Origin: Fimbriimonadaceae bacterium
Lineage (GTDB): Bacteria; Armatimonadota; Fimbriimonadia; Fimbriimonadales; Fimbriimonadaceae
Reading direction: 5' to 3'
Length of the DNA: 37,862 nt
Assembly: GCA_025934835.1 (NCBI GenBank)
Contig: JAICWL010000025.1
Span: 1-37,862 of the forward strand
The position numbers were made by a program, and so were the translations under genes. Numbering within the stretch: position 1 is the first letter of the stretch; the number at the start of each line of letters is the position of its first letter. Shown here one piece after another: positions 9,771-18,466 of this stretch. The notes beneath the pieces were generated by a model. The model was given only the letters and a program-made list of their open reading frames with translations, ran no database searches and was not told where the DNA came from.

Positions 9771-10733
9771 TCAGCCAGCGGACCGGGCAGGTTCGACAAC
9801 CTTGAACTGCTCGACATACTTGAGGCAGCAAGCCCGGACGCGATTTCGGATCCGGTTGATGTACGCCGCACGCTGCGTGACGCCGACAGCACCGCGGGCG
9901 TCCAGCAGGTTGAAAACGTGGCTGCATTTCAGGGCCAAGTCGAGCGCGGGATATACCAGAGCAAGGGGCCCCGTCTCCCGTGGGTCGGCCGGTGGGAGCT
10001 CCTCCGGTTTGGTCGCCGTGAGGATATGTTGGCCGGCGTCCCAATACACCGGAGTCTCGATCACGCGCTTCGACTCCGCCTCGTAAAGATCGAAAAGTTT
10101 GTACAGCAAGTCCGTAGAGGCGACCTCAAAGTTGTAAACGTTGTTCTGCATTTCGAGCTGCCAATCGGCATCTCGGTAGCTCAGGGTGTCGCTCCACATC
10201 AGATCTTCCCAGAAGGAGCTTTGCCGGCTAAGCATTAGGCAAAGGCGCTCGGGACCGTAGGTGATCTCAGCGCACACCGGGTTGCATTCGATACCGCCCA
10301 TCTGCTGGAAGAAAGTGAACTGGGAAACCTCGGTGCCGTTGACCCATACCTCCCAGCCGACTCCGCTGGCGCCTGCGGCCTGGCTTTCCCAGTCGTCTTC
10401 CACCAGCCGCACGTCGTTCTTGCCCGTGTCGAAACCGAGCGCGTCGAGCGAGCCCATGTAGAGATCCACAATGTTCTCGGGTGACGGCTTCATGATCACC
10501 TGATACTGGTAGTAGCGTTGGCTTCGCTGTGGATTCAGAGTGTAGCGGCCGTCCGCTGGCCGACGCGAAGGCTGCACATAAGCCACGTTCCATGGGTCCG
10601 GGCCAAGCACCCGGAGGGTGGTCGCAGGATGCATGGTGCCCGCTCCGACCTCGATGTCATACGGCTGCAGGATCGAGCAGCCCTGCGCAGACCAATAGTC
10701 GTCGAGCAGGCGAATCATCTCCTGGAAGGTCAT
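9771..10733 (-). CDS. glyQ: Glycyl-tRNA synthetase alpha subunit
   Basis: This is the catalytic subunit of the bacterial alpha2beta2 glycyl-tRNA synthetase, which activates glycine and charges tRNA-Gly. The sequence follows the family from end to end: LLDDYWSAQGCSILQPYD, VGAGTMHPATTLR, AYVQPSRRPADGRY, YYQYQVIMKPSPENI and SQFTFFQQMGG, then FNLLDARGAVGVT near the C-terminus. The length, 320 residues, is slightly above the usual 290-305; the extra residues fall in the region around YRDADWQLEM and the tail. The beta subunit gene glyS normally follows immediately, but here the next gene downstream is convergent, so glyS must lie elsewhere. Regulation is not apparent: no T-box-like leader fits in the 79 bases upstream. 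Confidence 0.97.
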   Translation of the reverse strand: MTFQEMIRLLDDYWSAQGCSILQPYDIEVGAGTMHPATTLRVLGPDPWNVAYVQPSRRPADGRYTLNPQRSQRYYQYQVIMKPSPENIVDLYMGSLDALGFDTGKNDVRLVEDDWESQAAGASGVGWEVWVNGTEVSQFTFFQQMGGIECNPVCAEITYGPERLCLMLSRQSSFWEDLMWSDTLSYRDADWQLEMQNNVYNFEVASTDLLYKLFDLYEAESKRVIETPVYWDAGQHILTATKPEELPPADPRETGPLALVYPALDLALKCSHVFNLLDARGAVGVTQRAAYINRIRNRVRACCLKYVEQFKVVEPARSAG

Positions 10734-10812
10734 CGCAAGAAGATTACCGTCCGTGCATGGCCATTGGTCCCGGAGCCCGTGATGGTACGGTTACGATGAA
10801 GCGAGACCGAAC

Positions 10813-11610
10813 ATGCATAACCAAATCAAGACAACCATCGCAGCCTTGGCAGGGCTCGCGCTCGCAGGGTGCGCACTATCGATAATGCATGGGGGCAGTG
10901 TCCTCGGCCCGTCCGTACGAGGCTCTGGGAATCTGGTAACCGACGTGCGTCACGTTGGAAGCTTCTCCAAGGTGGACGCGGGTCAAGCTTTGGAGATAGT
11001 GTACACAGCGGCATCCTCGCCGAAGTGCGAGCTGAGTGGCGACGACAACGTTCTCGCACTGATCACTACCGAGGTCAAAGACGACACGCTGATAATTCGG
11101 TCGGATCAATCGTTCTCTACGGCTCGTCCCGTCCGCGTGACGATCGCGAGCGAAAGGCTCTCTGCCGCGAACATCCACGGAGCAGCGACGTTCGACGCGA
11201 CAGGCGTGAACGCAGAGAGTTTTCTCGTCGGTGCGAGCGGAGCTTCCAAGGTCACCCTGAACGGCTCGGTGCGCGGCTTGGAGATGCACCTGTCGGGTGC
11301 GAGCACCCTCACGGCACAATCGCTGAGCGGAGACCAAGTTCGCGGTGAACTGTCCGGCGCCAGCGACGCACATCTGTCCGGCAATGCAGAGCAAGTTGAT
11401 CTGAAGCTGAGCGGGGCGTCTCGCGGTGACCTTGCCAAGCTAACGGCGACCGACGTCAGGATCGACGCCAGGGGTGCGTCCCAGGCGGCGGTCGCGGCCG
11501 ATGGCTCGCTGAGCGTGTCGGCGAGCGGGGCGTCGTCGGTGCACTATAAGGGGAATCCCAAGGTGTCTACCGATCTCACCGGAGCCAGCTCCGTCGGAAC
11601 AGTCGGCTAG
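10813..11610 (+). CDS. DUF2807 (GIN-domain) lipoprotein
   Basis: The 265-residue protein starts with a lipoprotein signal peptide with the lipobox LALAGC, placing the lipidated cysteine at residue 19. The mature part opens with GSGNLVTDVRHVGSFSKVD, typical of the DUF2807/GIN domain. A right-handed parallel beta structure follows, with repeated short units built on LSGAS: SGASTLTAQ, SGASDAHLS, SGASRGDLA and SGASSVHYK. Such proteins are envelope-anchored and their function is unknown; homologues are often called putative autotransporter adhesin heads. It is transcribed away from glyQ and ends convergently with carA, the two genes sharing the four bases CTAG so that each strand reads TAG. Confidence 0.9.
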   Translation: MHNQIKTTIAALAGLALAGCALSIMHGGSVLGPSVRGSGNLVTDVRHVGSFSKVDAGQALEIVYTAASSPKCELSGDDNVLALITTEVKDDTLIIRSDQSFSTARPVRVTIASERLSAANIHGAATFDATGVNAESFLVGASGASKVTLNGSVRGLEMHLSGASTLTAQSLSGDQVRGELSGASDAHLSGNAEQVDLKLSGASRGDLAKLTATDVRIDARGASQAAVAADGSLSVSASGASSVHYKGNPKVSTDLTGASSVGTVG

Positions 11611-12707
11611 CCCGCTCGCATCCTCCGGACAAACTCACCGAAGTACGGGCGAGAATCCCAGGGCCCCGGCGCTGCTTCGGGGTGGTACTGGATGCTGGAA
11701 GCGTCCTTGCCGCGAATCTGGATGCCTTCTACGGTGCCATCGTTCAAGTTGATCTGCGTCACTTCGCCGTCGGTCCCTTCGAGACTCGATGGGTCCACGG
11801 CGTAGCCGTGATTCTGGCTCGTGATCGTCACCTTTCCTGTCACCAGGTCCTTCACCGGGTGGTTCGCGCCACGGTGACCGAACTTGAGCTTGTAGGTCGA
11901 GCCTCCCACCGCATGACAGAGCAGTTGGTTGCCGAGGCAAATCCCGAAAATCGGTCGCTCGCCGAGCAGGCTTTTCACGGTCTCGACGACGGAGCCCAGC
12001 CTGCGGGGGTCGCCGGGTCCCGGACTGAGTAAGACGCCGGCGGGGTCGGAGGCCAGAATCTCGTCGGCCGTCGCGGTTGCCGGGAACACTCTCGGCGAGC
12101 ATCCCCAACGATAGAACCGGCGCAAGATGTTGAATTTGAGCCCGCAATCAATGACGGCAAGGCGAACACGTCCAGTCTCGTCAGCGGTGTCCAAGGGCTC
12201 CTTACCTTCCGGCCCCCACTTGTACCCTTCGGCCGTCGTCACCCCAAAAACAAAATCCTCGTCGTCGTAAAGCTGAGCCTTATCGAGCGCCGCCTTTCCT
12301 GCGTCGAGATCACTGCACACAACGCCCATGGAAACGCCGCCGGTGCGGATGTGCTTGGTGATCGCCCGGGTATCAACCCCTTGAATGCCGACCGTGCCTC
12401 GCTCCTCTAAGAGCTGGTGCAGAGATTTGGTCGCCCGCCAGTTGCTTGGGACATCGCACGCTTCCCGGACGATAAGTCCCGCCGGCTGGATTCTGTCCGA
12501 CTCGAAGTCGTCCTCGTTGATGCCGTAGTTGCCGATGAGCGGATAGGTGAAAAGAACGATCTGCCCGGCGTAGCTCGGATCGGTGAGGATCTCCTGATAC
12601 CCGGTCATGCCAGTGTTGAAAACGACTTCGCCAACCGCCTCGCCGTCCGCGCCGAGCGGTTGACCGACGTACGTTGCGCCGTCGCTGAGATAGAGGTAGC
12701 GCTTCAA
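11607..12707 (-). CDS. carA: Carbamoyl-phosphate synthase small (glutaminase) subunit
   Basis: This subunit hydrolyses glutamine and channels ammonia to the large subunit CarB to make carbamoyl phosphate for pyrimidine and arginine synthesis. The N-terminal domain has the family stretch GEVVFNTGMTGYQEILTDPS. The C-terminal class I glutamine amidotransferase domain has the nucleophile in FGICLGNQLL and the His/Glu pair in QYHPEAAPGP. The length, 366 residues, is normal. The ATG at 12707 (MKRYLYLSDG) matches the family N-terminus. carB is not in this window. About 500 bases of mostly noncoding sequence lie upstream, where a pyrimidine- or arginine-responsive control could sit, but no recognisable element was found. 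Confidence 0.97.
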   Translation of the reverse strand: MKRYLYLSDGATYVGQPLGADGEAVGEVVFNTGMTGYQEILTDPSYAGQIVLFTYPLIGNYGINEDDFESDRIQPAGLIVREACDVPSNWRATKSLHQLLEERGTVGIQGVDTRAITKHIRTGGVSMGVVCSDLDAGKAALDKAQLYDDEDFVFGVTTAEGYKWGPEGKEPLDTADETGRVRLAVIDCGLKFNILRRFYRWGCSPRVFPATATADEILASDPAGVLLSPGPGDPRRLGSVVETVKSLLGERPIFGICLGNQLLCHAVGGSTYKLKFGHRGANHPVKDLVTGKVTITSQNHGYAVDPSSLEGTDGEVTQINLNDGTVEGIQIRGKDASSIQYHPEAAPGPWDSRPYFGEFVRRMRAG

Positions 12708-13209
12708 GATTCGTCCTGAAATCGCAGGCGCAAGGCACCCGTGGCTACGCGCTGGGATTCTGTTAGTGATACCCGATTCAGCCCTGATTTCGAGGCTGCG
12801 GGAGCAGCTCGGCGGCTACCTTTACGACCCCATGTTGGGGCGAATCTCGTACGGCCGGATCGATTTTCGCGTTGCCTGACACGAAATCCGAGGCGTCCAC
12901 TCGCAAAGCGTAAGATCGGGGCTCGGTCATCCTCTTCGCTGCGTGGCCGTTCGCGCTTCACGTTGACGCCCAGGTATCAGCCGTGAACCGGCTCGAGCCG
13001 CGCTCCGGTGTTTTATAGCGTAACTGCAGTGGGCTCCGTGGGCCGCTGGTAGAACTCGCGCACCGTAGGGGGTGCCGGTCCTTATGGGTCGGATGACGGC
13101 GCGCAGAGGTTTCGAAGCTCGCAACGCTATCCCGAAAGATCAGCGCCGCCGCGAGCATGCAAGCCAGCACAATCGATGATGAGAACGCGCTTCGGGTCCT
13201 AGGGGTTTT
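12708..13209. other. Mostly noncoding stretch between carA and a PLP enzyme gene
   Basis: This 502-base gap lies upstream of carA and downstream of the desulfhydrase-like gene, both on the minus strand. No tRNA, known riboswitch or convincing terminator was seen. Most open frames across it are Arg-rich and look like noise. Two weak candidates are worth noting: a 50-codon minus-strand frame at 12778-12930 (listed separately) and a minus-strand frame around 12958-13190. The latter begins with a hydrophobic, signal-like segment (VLACMLAAALIF) but continues into sequence that does not look like protein, so it may be a decayed gene. Confidence 0.5.
12778..12930 (-). CDS. Possible small protein of 50 residues, unknown
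   Basis: An ATG at 12930 opens a 50-codon frame ending in TGA. Its product (MTEPRSYALRVDASDF..., then VVKVAAELLPQPRNQG) has a balanced composition, unlike the Arg-rich shadows around it, and no family was recognised. An AGAGG lies directly against the ATG, too close for normal ribosome binding. It would be transcribed towards carA and end 70 bases before it. This could equally be chance open sequence. Confidence 0.22.
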   Translation of the reverse strand: MTEPRSYALRVDASDFVSGNAKIDPAVRDSPQHGVVKVAAELLPQPRNQG

Positions 13210-14196
13210 TCAGGGCGAAATAGGCGATTCCATTGCGAAAAGCGCTGGAGTGCCACCTGTGTGCCAGAACAGAACCTTCCCGGAAATCTTTCCACGCTTC
13301 GTGAGATCGCAAAGGCCGCCGAACGCCTTTGCAGAATAAATGGGGTCGAGCAGAATGCCTTCACGCCGGGCGAGAGTGCGAATTGCTTCGTTGCCTTGTT
13401 CGCTCGGTATGCCGTACCCGTCGCCCACGTAGGAGGCGTCGACGAGGAAATCGGCGGGGGGAAGCTGCAAGCTCGATCCGACGAGCGCGTCGAGCCGAAT
13501 GCCGAGCTCCGCGAAGTCCTGGGCTATTCCCGGCTCCGGGTCCGCAAGAATCCCGAGCACTCTTGTTTTCGTTCCCTGTACGGCATGCGTCAGGCCCGTC
13601 TGGGTCCCGCCGCTCGAGCTCGCGACGACGATCCAGTCGAAGCTGCCGAGGTCGTCCACTTCCTCCGCGGCGCGAAGAAACGCGTATGCCGCAAGGGCCG
13701 AAGACCCACCTACCGGCACGCGGTAGACACGCTTGCCTTCAGCTTCCAGCTCCGAGGCGAGAGATTCCGCATGCTGGTAAAGCGTCTCCCAGGGCCCGTC
13801 GGGAAACACGCGCATGTCCACACCGAGCAGATCGTCGATGAGTCGGTTGCCTCCGACCTCTTTGAGGCCGCCGCGGCGCGGTTTGCCCGCGGGAGCGTCA
13901 AACGGCATGTCCATCACCGCCGCAGCGCAGCCGAGACCAAGCATTGAGCAGCCTGCCCCAAGCTGCCGAATAAAGTTCGATTGGATCGAGCCGCAGGTGG
14001 ATACAAAATCAGCCCGTTGGGCGAGCACGTCGGCCAGGATGTACTCGAGCTTGCGCGCCTTGTTGCCCCCGAGGGCCAACCCGGTGAGATCGTCACGCTT
14101 GATCCACAGATCGAGTCCGAGGTCCTCGCTCACCCTGGGTAGGCGGTGCACCGGCGTCGGCAGCGCGGCCAGCGCGATGCGCGGCGGGCGATTCAT
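13210..14196 (-). CDS. PLP-dependent D-cysteine desulfhydrase / ACC deaminase family enzyme
   Basis: This is a fold-type II pyridoxal-phosphate enzyme of the 1-aminocyclopropane-1-carboxylate deaminase/D-cysteine desulfhydrase group. The motif LWIKRDDLTGLALGGNKARK contains the Schiff-base lysine, followed by CGSIQSNFIRQ; ASSSGGTQTGL provides the phosphate-binding loop and LFWHTGGTPALF lies near the end. The open frame reaches 14253, but MNRPPRIALAALPTP at 14196 fits the family start and leaves 38 bases to the divergent neighbour, whereas the longer version would overlap it. The protein is then 328 residues. D-cysteine desulfhydrase activity (D-cysteine to pyruvate, sulfide and ammonia) is more likely than ACC deaminase, but substrate cannot be decided from sequence. 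Confidence 0.9.
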   Translation of the reverse strand: MNRPPRIALAALPTPVHRLPRVSEDLGLDLWIKRDDLTGLALGGNKARKLEYILADVLAQRADFVSTCGSIQSNFIRQLGAGCSMLGLGCAAAVMDMPFDAPAGKPRRGGLKEVGGNRLIDDLLGVDMRVFPDGPWETLYQHAESLASELEAEGKRVYRVPVGGSSALAAYAFLRAAEEVDDLGSFDWIVVASSSGGTQTGLTHAVQGTKTRVLGILADPEPGIAQDFAELGIRLDALVGSSLQLPPADFLVDASYVGDGYGIPSEQGNEAIRTLARREGILLDPIYSAKAFGGLCDLTKRGKISGKVLFWHTGGTPALFAMESPISP

Positions 14197-14234
14197 GCCG
14201 CGAGTGTACTGGCCAAGCCATAATTCCAACGAGC

Positions 14235-14804
14235 ATGCCGAGTCCGCGAGCAAAAAGATTTGGTTTGGGCTGCCTCGGGGTCTTCGTCGTGGGCTTCGCT
14301 ATTCTCTACTTCAGCGGCCCGGGAAAGGCGTTTCGCGACCTTTGGAAGCATGGCGTGGTCCAAAGCATGATATCGAGCGACGACGAACGCAAGTACGAAG
14401 CCAGCTCGACCGGAAATCTGCGGTCGATGTACCAGGCGATGCGCAATTACCTTGATTCGGAAGGGCAGTTCCCGGATTCAGCCAAGTGGATGGACGAAAT
14501 CGCATCGCGCGGCCAAGCGAGCGACCTTGCCGAGGGTGAAGCCGATAAGAAGTTCCACGACCCGAGCCTTGCCGGCGGCGGCTATGGGTATGCCATGAAC
14601 GACTCGGCTTCGGGCAAATTCTACGATCCCCGTAGGAAGAAGAAAGATGATTTCACCGATCCTAAGATGCCGCTAATCTTTACTTCGAGTGAAACCGCAC
14701 GAAACGCGCACGGCTCACCAACAAAGCTCGCGCCTGCGCCGCCGCGAAACGGAAATCTGGCTATAACAGTCGACGGCACGATTATCCGCCTCGCGCACCA
14801 GTAA
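14235..14804 (+). CDS. Membrane-anchored pseudopilin-like protein, function unknown
   Basis: The 189-residue protein has a short basic N-terminus (MPSPRAKRF), one transmembrane helix at about residues 9-27, and a soluble remainder outside. The stretch NLRSMYQAMRNYLDSEGQFP recalls the post-helix region of prepilin-like and DUF1559-type proteins, and VDGTI near the C-terminus recalls their final DG motif. A canonical prepilin cleavage site (Gly followed by Phe-Thr-Leu-x-Glu) is absent, so processing as a pilin is doubtful. A Lys-rich segment RRKKKDD sits in the middle. It is divergent from the desulfhydrase and 80 bases upstream of the subtilase gene on the same strand. Confidence 0.75.
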   Translation: MPSPRAKRFGLGCLGVFVVGFAILYFSGPGKAFRDLWKHGVVQSMISSDDERKYEASSTGNLRSMYQAMRNYLDSEGQFPDSAKWMDEIASRGQASDLAEGEADKKFHDPSLAGGGYGYAMNDSASGKFYDPRRKKKDDFTDPKMPLIFTSSETARNAHGSPTKLAPAPPRNGNLAITVDGTIIRLAHQ

Positions 14805-14884
14805 TTTTTGTCAGGATTTCAATTCCGGATGACCGGTATTGCGTCAACTCTGGTGCAAAGTTTACGTTGGAAGGTGTAATTCCC

Positions 14885-17344
14885 ATGAATTACCGGATGA
14901 CCCGAGCCTGCGCAGCACTCCTGGCCGCGACGATCATAGGTACTGCTGCCGCCCAAACCTCGCCGTCGCTCGCCGACTTCGCTCGAACTGTCGGCAGACG
15001 TCAGGCTACCGAAAAGGCCAACGCCCTGGCGTTCGCCAAAGCGAAGGGAATCGCTCCTCGCGTAGTGACTGCTCTCGGCCGCACCTATGAGCTGATTGCC
15101 ATTCGTCGGGACCGGCCGGTTTTCCTGGCAACGCAGGGGCTTACCTCGGCAGAGACCGTTGACGCCACCCAGCTTTGGCCCGGCGGCACATCCGGGCTCT
15201 CTCTCACCGGACAGGGCCTGAACCTGGGTATCTGGGATGGCGGCAAGGTCGATGGCACCCATGCCGAGCTGACCGGCCGTGTTTCCGTCGGCGACTCAGT
15301 TTCCAGCGTCGGCACCCACGCCACTTTCGTCGGCGGAGTCATGATTGCGACCGGCATCGACCCGAATGCCATCGGCATCGCGAACGGTGCGACTCTTACC
15401 TCGTTCGATTGGAACAACGACGTCTCCGAAATGGCAGCAGCCGCTGCCGGCGGGATGCGGCTATCCAATCACAGCTATGGAATCTCCTGCGGGTGGGTAA
15501 ACAACCTCCGCGGAGACGGCCTTTGGGCGTGGCTCGGCGACCCCACGATAAGCACGGCCCAGGACTGGCAATTTGGCTTCTATGATCAAACTGCTCATGA
15601 TCTCGACGAGGCCGTTCGTGTGGCCGGAACCTATCTCCCGGTCTTCGCCTCGGCAAACAACCGACTCAATGGGCCTTCTTCACAACCCGTGACGCACTGG
15701 GAGTGGAGCGACTCGACGGGCACTTGGGTGAAATCGACCGAGACAAGGCCGCTCGATGGAGGCACCACCGGTTACGACACCCTTCCGCTCGGCTACCAGA
15801 ACGCCAAGAACGACTTGGTCGTCGGCGCGGTCAAGACGATCTCCACCGGATACCAATCGCCTTCCGACGTGGTTCTCGCGTCGTTCAGCTCATGCGGCCC
15901 GACCGATGACGGCCGGATCAAGCCAGACGTCGTCGCACCGGGCGTCGGAATTTACTCCACCGAGCCAAACAACACCTACGCTTCGGGAAGTGGAACATCG
16001 TATGCTGCACCGGCGGCGGTAGGGTCCCTCGCATTGCTCGAACAGGAGTACAAGAATTCGCACCGGAGCGCCACTCCGCTTTCGGCTACCATTCGCGCGC
16101 TGGCCATTCACACAGCGGATCAGGCCACATCGACAGCCGGTCCGAGCTATCAGTTCGGATGGGGTCTGCTCGATGCCAAGGCTGCCGCGACGCTGATCGC
16201 ATCCGACGGCCTCTCGCACAGCAACATCTTCGAGACGTCTCTTTCCTCGGGCGGCGTATACAGCAAGACCGTCACCGCCACCGGCACGCAACCTCTAAAG
16301 GTCACGATCGCTTGGAACGACCCCGGTGCGACCCCGCTCTCACCGGCTTACAACAACAGAACCCCGAGGCTCGTAAACGACCTGGATCTGAGGGTCACGC
16401 TGAACAACCAGACGTACATGCCTTGGGTGCTGAACCCTGACTCTCCTAGCGCCGCGGCGACCCAAGCCGACAATTCCCGGGACAACGTCGAGCAGGTACT
16501 CATTCCCGCCCCGACGGCCGGCAGCTACACGATCACCGTTCGAGCAAAGAACGCGACCCTTGCACCGTCGGGGTCACAGCCATTCTCGCTCGTTGTGACG
16601 GGAAACCGTTCCCTAACGCCCAGCGTGCCTGGCTTCGTCGGCCAATACGGCGACGGCACGATCGCTTTTTGGAAAATGTCCGGCAACAAGGTCGTAAGTT
16701 GGAACGAGATAGGAAATCCAGGTTCGGGTTACGTTATTCGCGGGATCGGCGACACCGACGGCGATGGTCAGGCCGATATGATCGGTCAGCTTCCCACTGG
16801 GCCGATCGCGATTTGGCGAATGTCCGGCGACAGCGTCATCGGATGGCAATCGATCGGGAGCCCTGGACCTAATATCGTGATTCGCGCGGTTGCCGACTTC
16901 GATGGCGACGGCAAAGCGGACCTGCTGGGCCAAAACACCGTTACCGGCGACATGGCGATCTGGTACATGAACGGGTTTTCTGTCAAGGGGTGGGCAGATA
17001 TCGGCGTCCCCGGCGCGGCGGTCATCGGAGCAGGCGACTTCGACGGTGACGGCAAACCGGACGTGCTCGCAAAATACGCGGACGGCGGTCTCGCGATATG
17101 GTTTATGAACAACAACCATGTCGTGAATTGGAAGCCCCTTGGGAGCCCAGGCTCGAGCACGAACATCTTCGGTGTCTCAGACTTCGATGGGAATGGCCAT
17201 GCCGATTTTATCGGCCAATCGACCTCTTCGCGCATCATCGCAATCTGGTTCGGCAACGGATCGGGCGGAGTCGCCAATTGGCAGGAAGTCGGGGACCCTG
17301 GGCCCACGGTTACCGTGCGCTGCGCCGGAATGTTCTCGAACTGA
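14885..17344 (+). CDS. Secreted subtilisin-family (S8) serine protease with C-terminal FG-GAP/VCBS-like repeats
   Basis: The exported protein is 819 residues. The signal peptide ends near GTAAAQ (about residue 24). The catalytic domain has the triad in the expected order: Asp in GIWDGGKVD, His in GTHATFVGG and Ser in GSGTSYAAPAAVG, with FSSCGPTDDGRIKPDVVAPG just before the last. A beta-rich P-domain-like region follows (about residues 440-580). The last 230 residues hold at least four calcium-binding FG-GAP-like units, recognisable as DTDGDGQAD, DFDGDGKAD, DFDGDGKPD and DFDGNGHAD, each followed by an AIW-x-M/G strand. The ATG at 14885 was preferred over an upstream TTG at 14867 because the TTG overlaps the GGAAGG ribosome-binding site. 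It probably digests extracellular protein; no sorting or anchoring signal is seen at the C-terminus. Confidence 0.93.
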   Translation: MNYRMTRACAALLAATIIGTAAAQTSPSLADFARTVGRRQATEKANALAFAKAKGIAPRVVTALGRTYELIAIRRDRPVFLATQGLTSAETVDATQLWPGGTSGLSLTGQGLNLGIWDGGKVDGTHAELTGRVSVGDSVSSVGTHATFVGGVMIATGIDPNAIGIANGATLTSFDWNNDVSEMAAAAAGGMRLSNHSYGISCGWVNNLRGDGLWAWLGDPTISTAQDWQFGFYDQTAHDLDEAVRVAGTYLPVFASANNRLNGPSSQPVTHWEWSDSTGTWVKSTETRPLDGGTTGYDTLPLGYQNAKNDLVVGAVKTISTGYQSPSDVVLASFSSCGPTDDGRIKPDVVAPGVGIYSTEPNNTYASGSGTSYAAPAAVGSLALLEQEYKNSHRSATPLSATIRALAIHTADQATSTAGPSYQFGWGLLDAKAAATLIASDGLSHSNIFETSLSSGGVYSKTVTATGTQPLKVTIAWNDPGATPLSPAYNNRTPRLVNDLDLRVTLNNQTYMPWVLNPDSPSAAATQADNSRDNVEQVLIPAPTAGSYTITVRAKNATLAPSGSQPFSLVVTGNRSLTPSVPGFVGQYGDGTIAFWKMSGNKVVSWNEIGNPGSGYVIRGIGDTDGDGQADMIGQLPTGPIAIWRMSGDSVIGWQSIGSPGPNIVIRAVADFDGDGKADLLGQNTVTGDMAIWYMNGFSVKGWADIGVPGAAVIGAGDFDGDGKPDVLAKYADGGLAIWFMNNNHVVNWKPLGSPGSSTNIFGVSDFDGNGHADFIGQSTSSRIIAIWFGNGSGGVANWQEVGDPGPTVTVRCAGMFSN

Positions 17345-17346
17345 TC

Positions 17347-18396
17347 TTACGCGAAGGGATACGTCCAGCGCCTTAGCCCGAACTGGCTGAGGCGCACCGG
17401 AATGTGAACAAACGATGCGTCGATTTCCAACAACTCGCGAATCAGGGCTCGCTTGGCAACATGGTCAGCTCCCGAGATGATCGTCAAAGACCCACCGTCT
17501 CCGCCGGCTCCGTTGATCTTGTAGCCACAGACGCCATGTCCCTCGGCTACGTGGATTGCTGCCCGAGCGTCGTCTGAAACCAGCCCCGGATTGAGCGCAG
17601 CCTGAGCCTCGGTATTGTCGATGGCCGCTCGTCCGAACGCGTCCAGATCTCCCGAGCTCAGGGCGTCCCTGCCGCGCCTCGCTGCGGCCCGCAGCCTTTC
17701 GAGCGCCTGCGGGTCGCTGGAGGGCGACGTAAGCTCGGCAATGACGGTCTCATGAATGTCCGACGAGAGATGGGAGCGGCCTAGGAACAACAAGATCAGG
17801 CGGCTCTCCAGCTCCCACAGGACGTCTTGTCGAACCGGAATCTGCGAGGCTGCCGCGAACGGATACTTGACGATGTCGATGAAGTTGATTCCGCCGTAAA
17901 CCGAGGCCAGCTGATCCTGGACGCCGGACTGCTGGCCCAAGGTCTCGACTTCCACGCGATGGGCCTCCATCGCGATCTCATGCGCCGACATACGCCCTGG
18001 CGTCAGGCAGTCCAGGGCGCCGACGAGCGCAACGAGCACCGACGCAGACGTGCCTGTCGAGGCGCCCGGAGGCACATCCGAATAAACCGAAATCTCCAAG
18101 CTCACGTCGCTGGGTGGCTCGAGGTGTTGGATTGCCGCCTCGATGAGCGGGTAGCGGTACCTGGCCTCGCTCCCGTGGGAAAGGTCGAAGCGCTCTCGAA
18201 AGTTCTCCGCGTGAACGGTGATGCGAGCGGAGCGGCTATCCGCCGGGAACACCCGAATCAGCACTTCAACGCACGGGGCTACGGCGATGTTGCACACGCA
18301 GCCGTGCTCTGCGAACCACGTATCCGTCCAGCCCCCCAAGTCGCATATCCTCACGGGGGCGATGGATTTCACGACGCTAAGCGGGCGCTCCAACAT
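17347..18396 (-). CDS. GHMP-family sugar kinase
   Basis: This 349-residue ATP-dependent small-molecule kinase belongs to the galactokinase/homoserine kinase/mevalonate kinase superfamily. The three motifs are visible: substrate-side GGWTDTWFAEHG near residue 20, the ATP loop PPGASTGTSASVLVALVGA around 108-126, and NGAGGDGGSLTI near residue 300. The early APVRICDLGGWTD and the EVETLGQQSGVQDQ segment resemble heptose-7-phosphate kinase (HddA) and fucokinase-type enzymes more than mevalonate kinase. The sugar substrate is not certain. It faces the subtilase gene tail to tail with two bases between and is divergent from the E1 dehydrogenase gene. No other heptose or nucleotide-sugar gene is present. 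Confidence 0.87.
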   Translation of the reverse strand: MLERPLSVVKSIAPVRICDLGGWTDTWFAEHGCVCNIAVAPCVEVLIRVFPADSRSARITVHAENFRERFDLSHGSEARYRYPLIEAAIQHLEPPSDVSLEISVYSDVPPGASTGTSASVLVALVGALDCLTPGRMSAHEIAMEAHRVEVETLGQQSGVQDQLASVYGGINFIDIVKYPFAAASQIPVRQDVLWELESRLILLFLGRSHLSSDIHETVIAELTSPSSDPQALERLRAAARRGRDALSSGDLDAFGRAAIDNTEAQAALNPGLVSDDARAAIHVAEGHGVCGYKINGAGGDGGSLTIISGADHVAKRALIRELLEIDASFVHIPVRLSQFGLRRWTYPFA

Positions 18397-18466
18397 CTCG
18401 TTTCGAGTTTAGTTCGCGGACGCGCCCGACCCAACTCGGCCCGGCAATCTTTACCGGCCTGGAAGC

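Noticed and set aside
12958-13170. 70-codon minus-strand frame with hydrophobic start
   Set aside because: Signal-like first 12 residues, then Arg/Ser/Thr-rich noise; no ribosome-binding site and no family.
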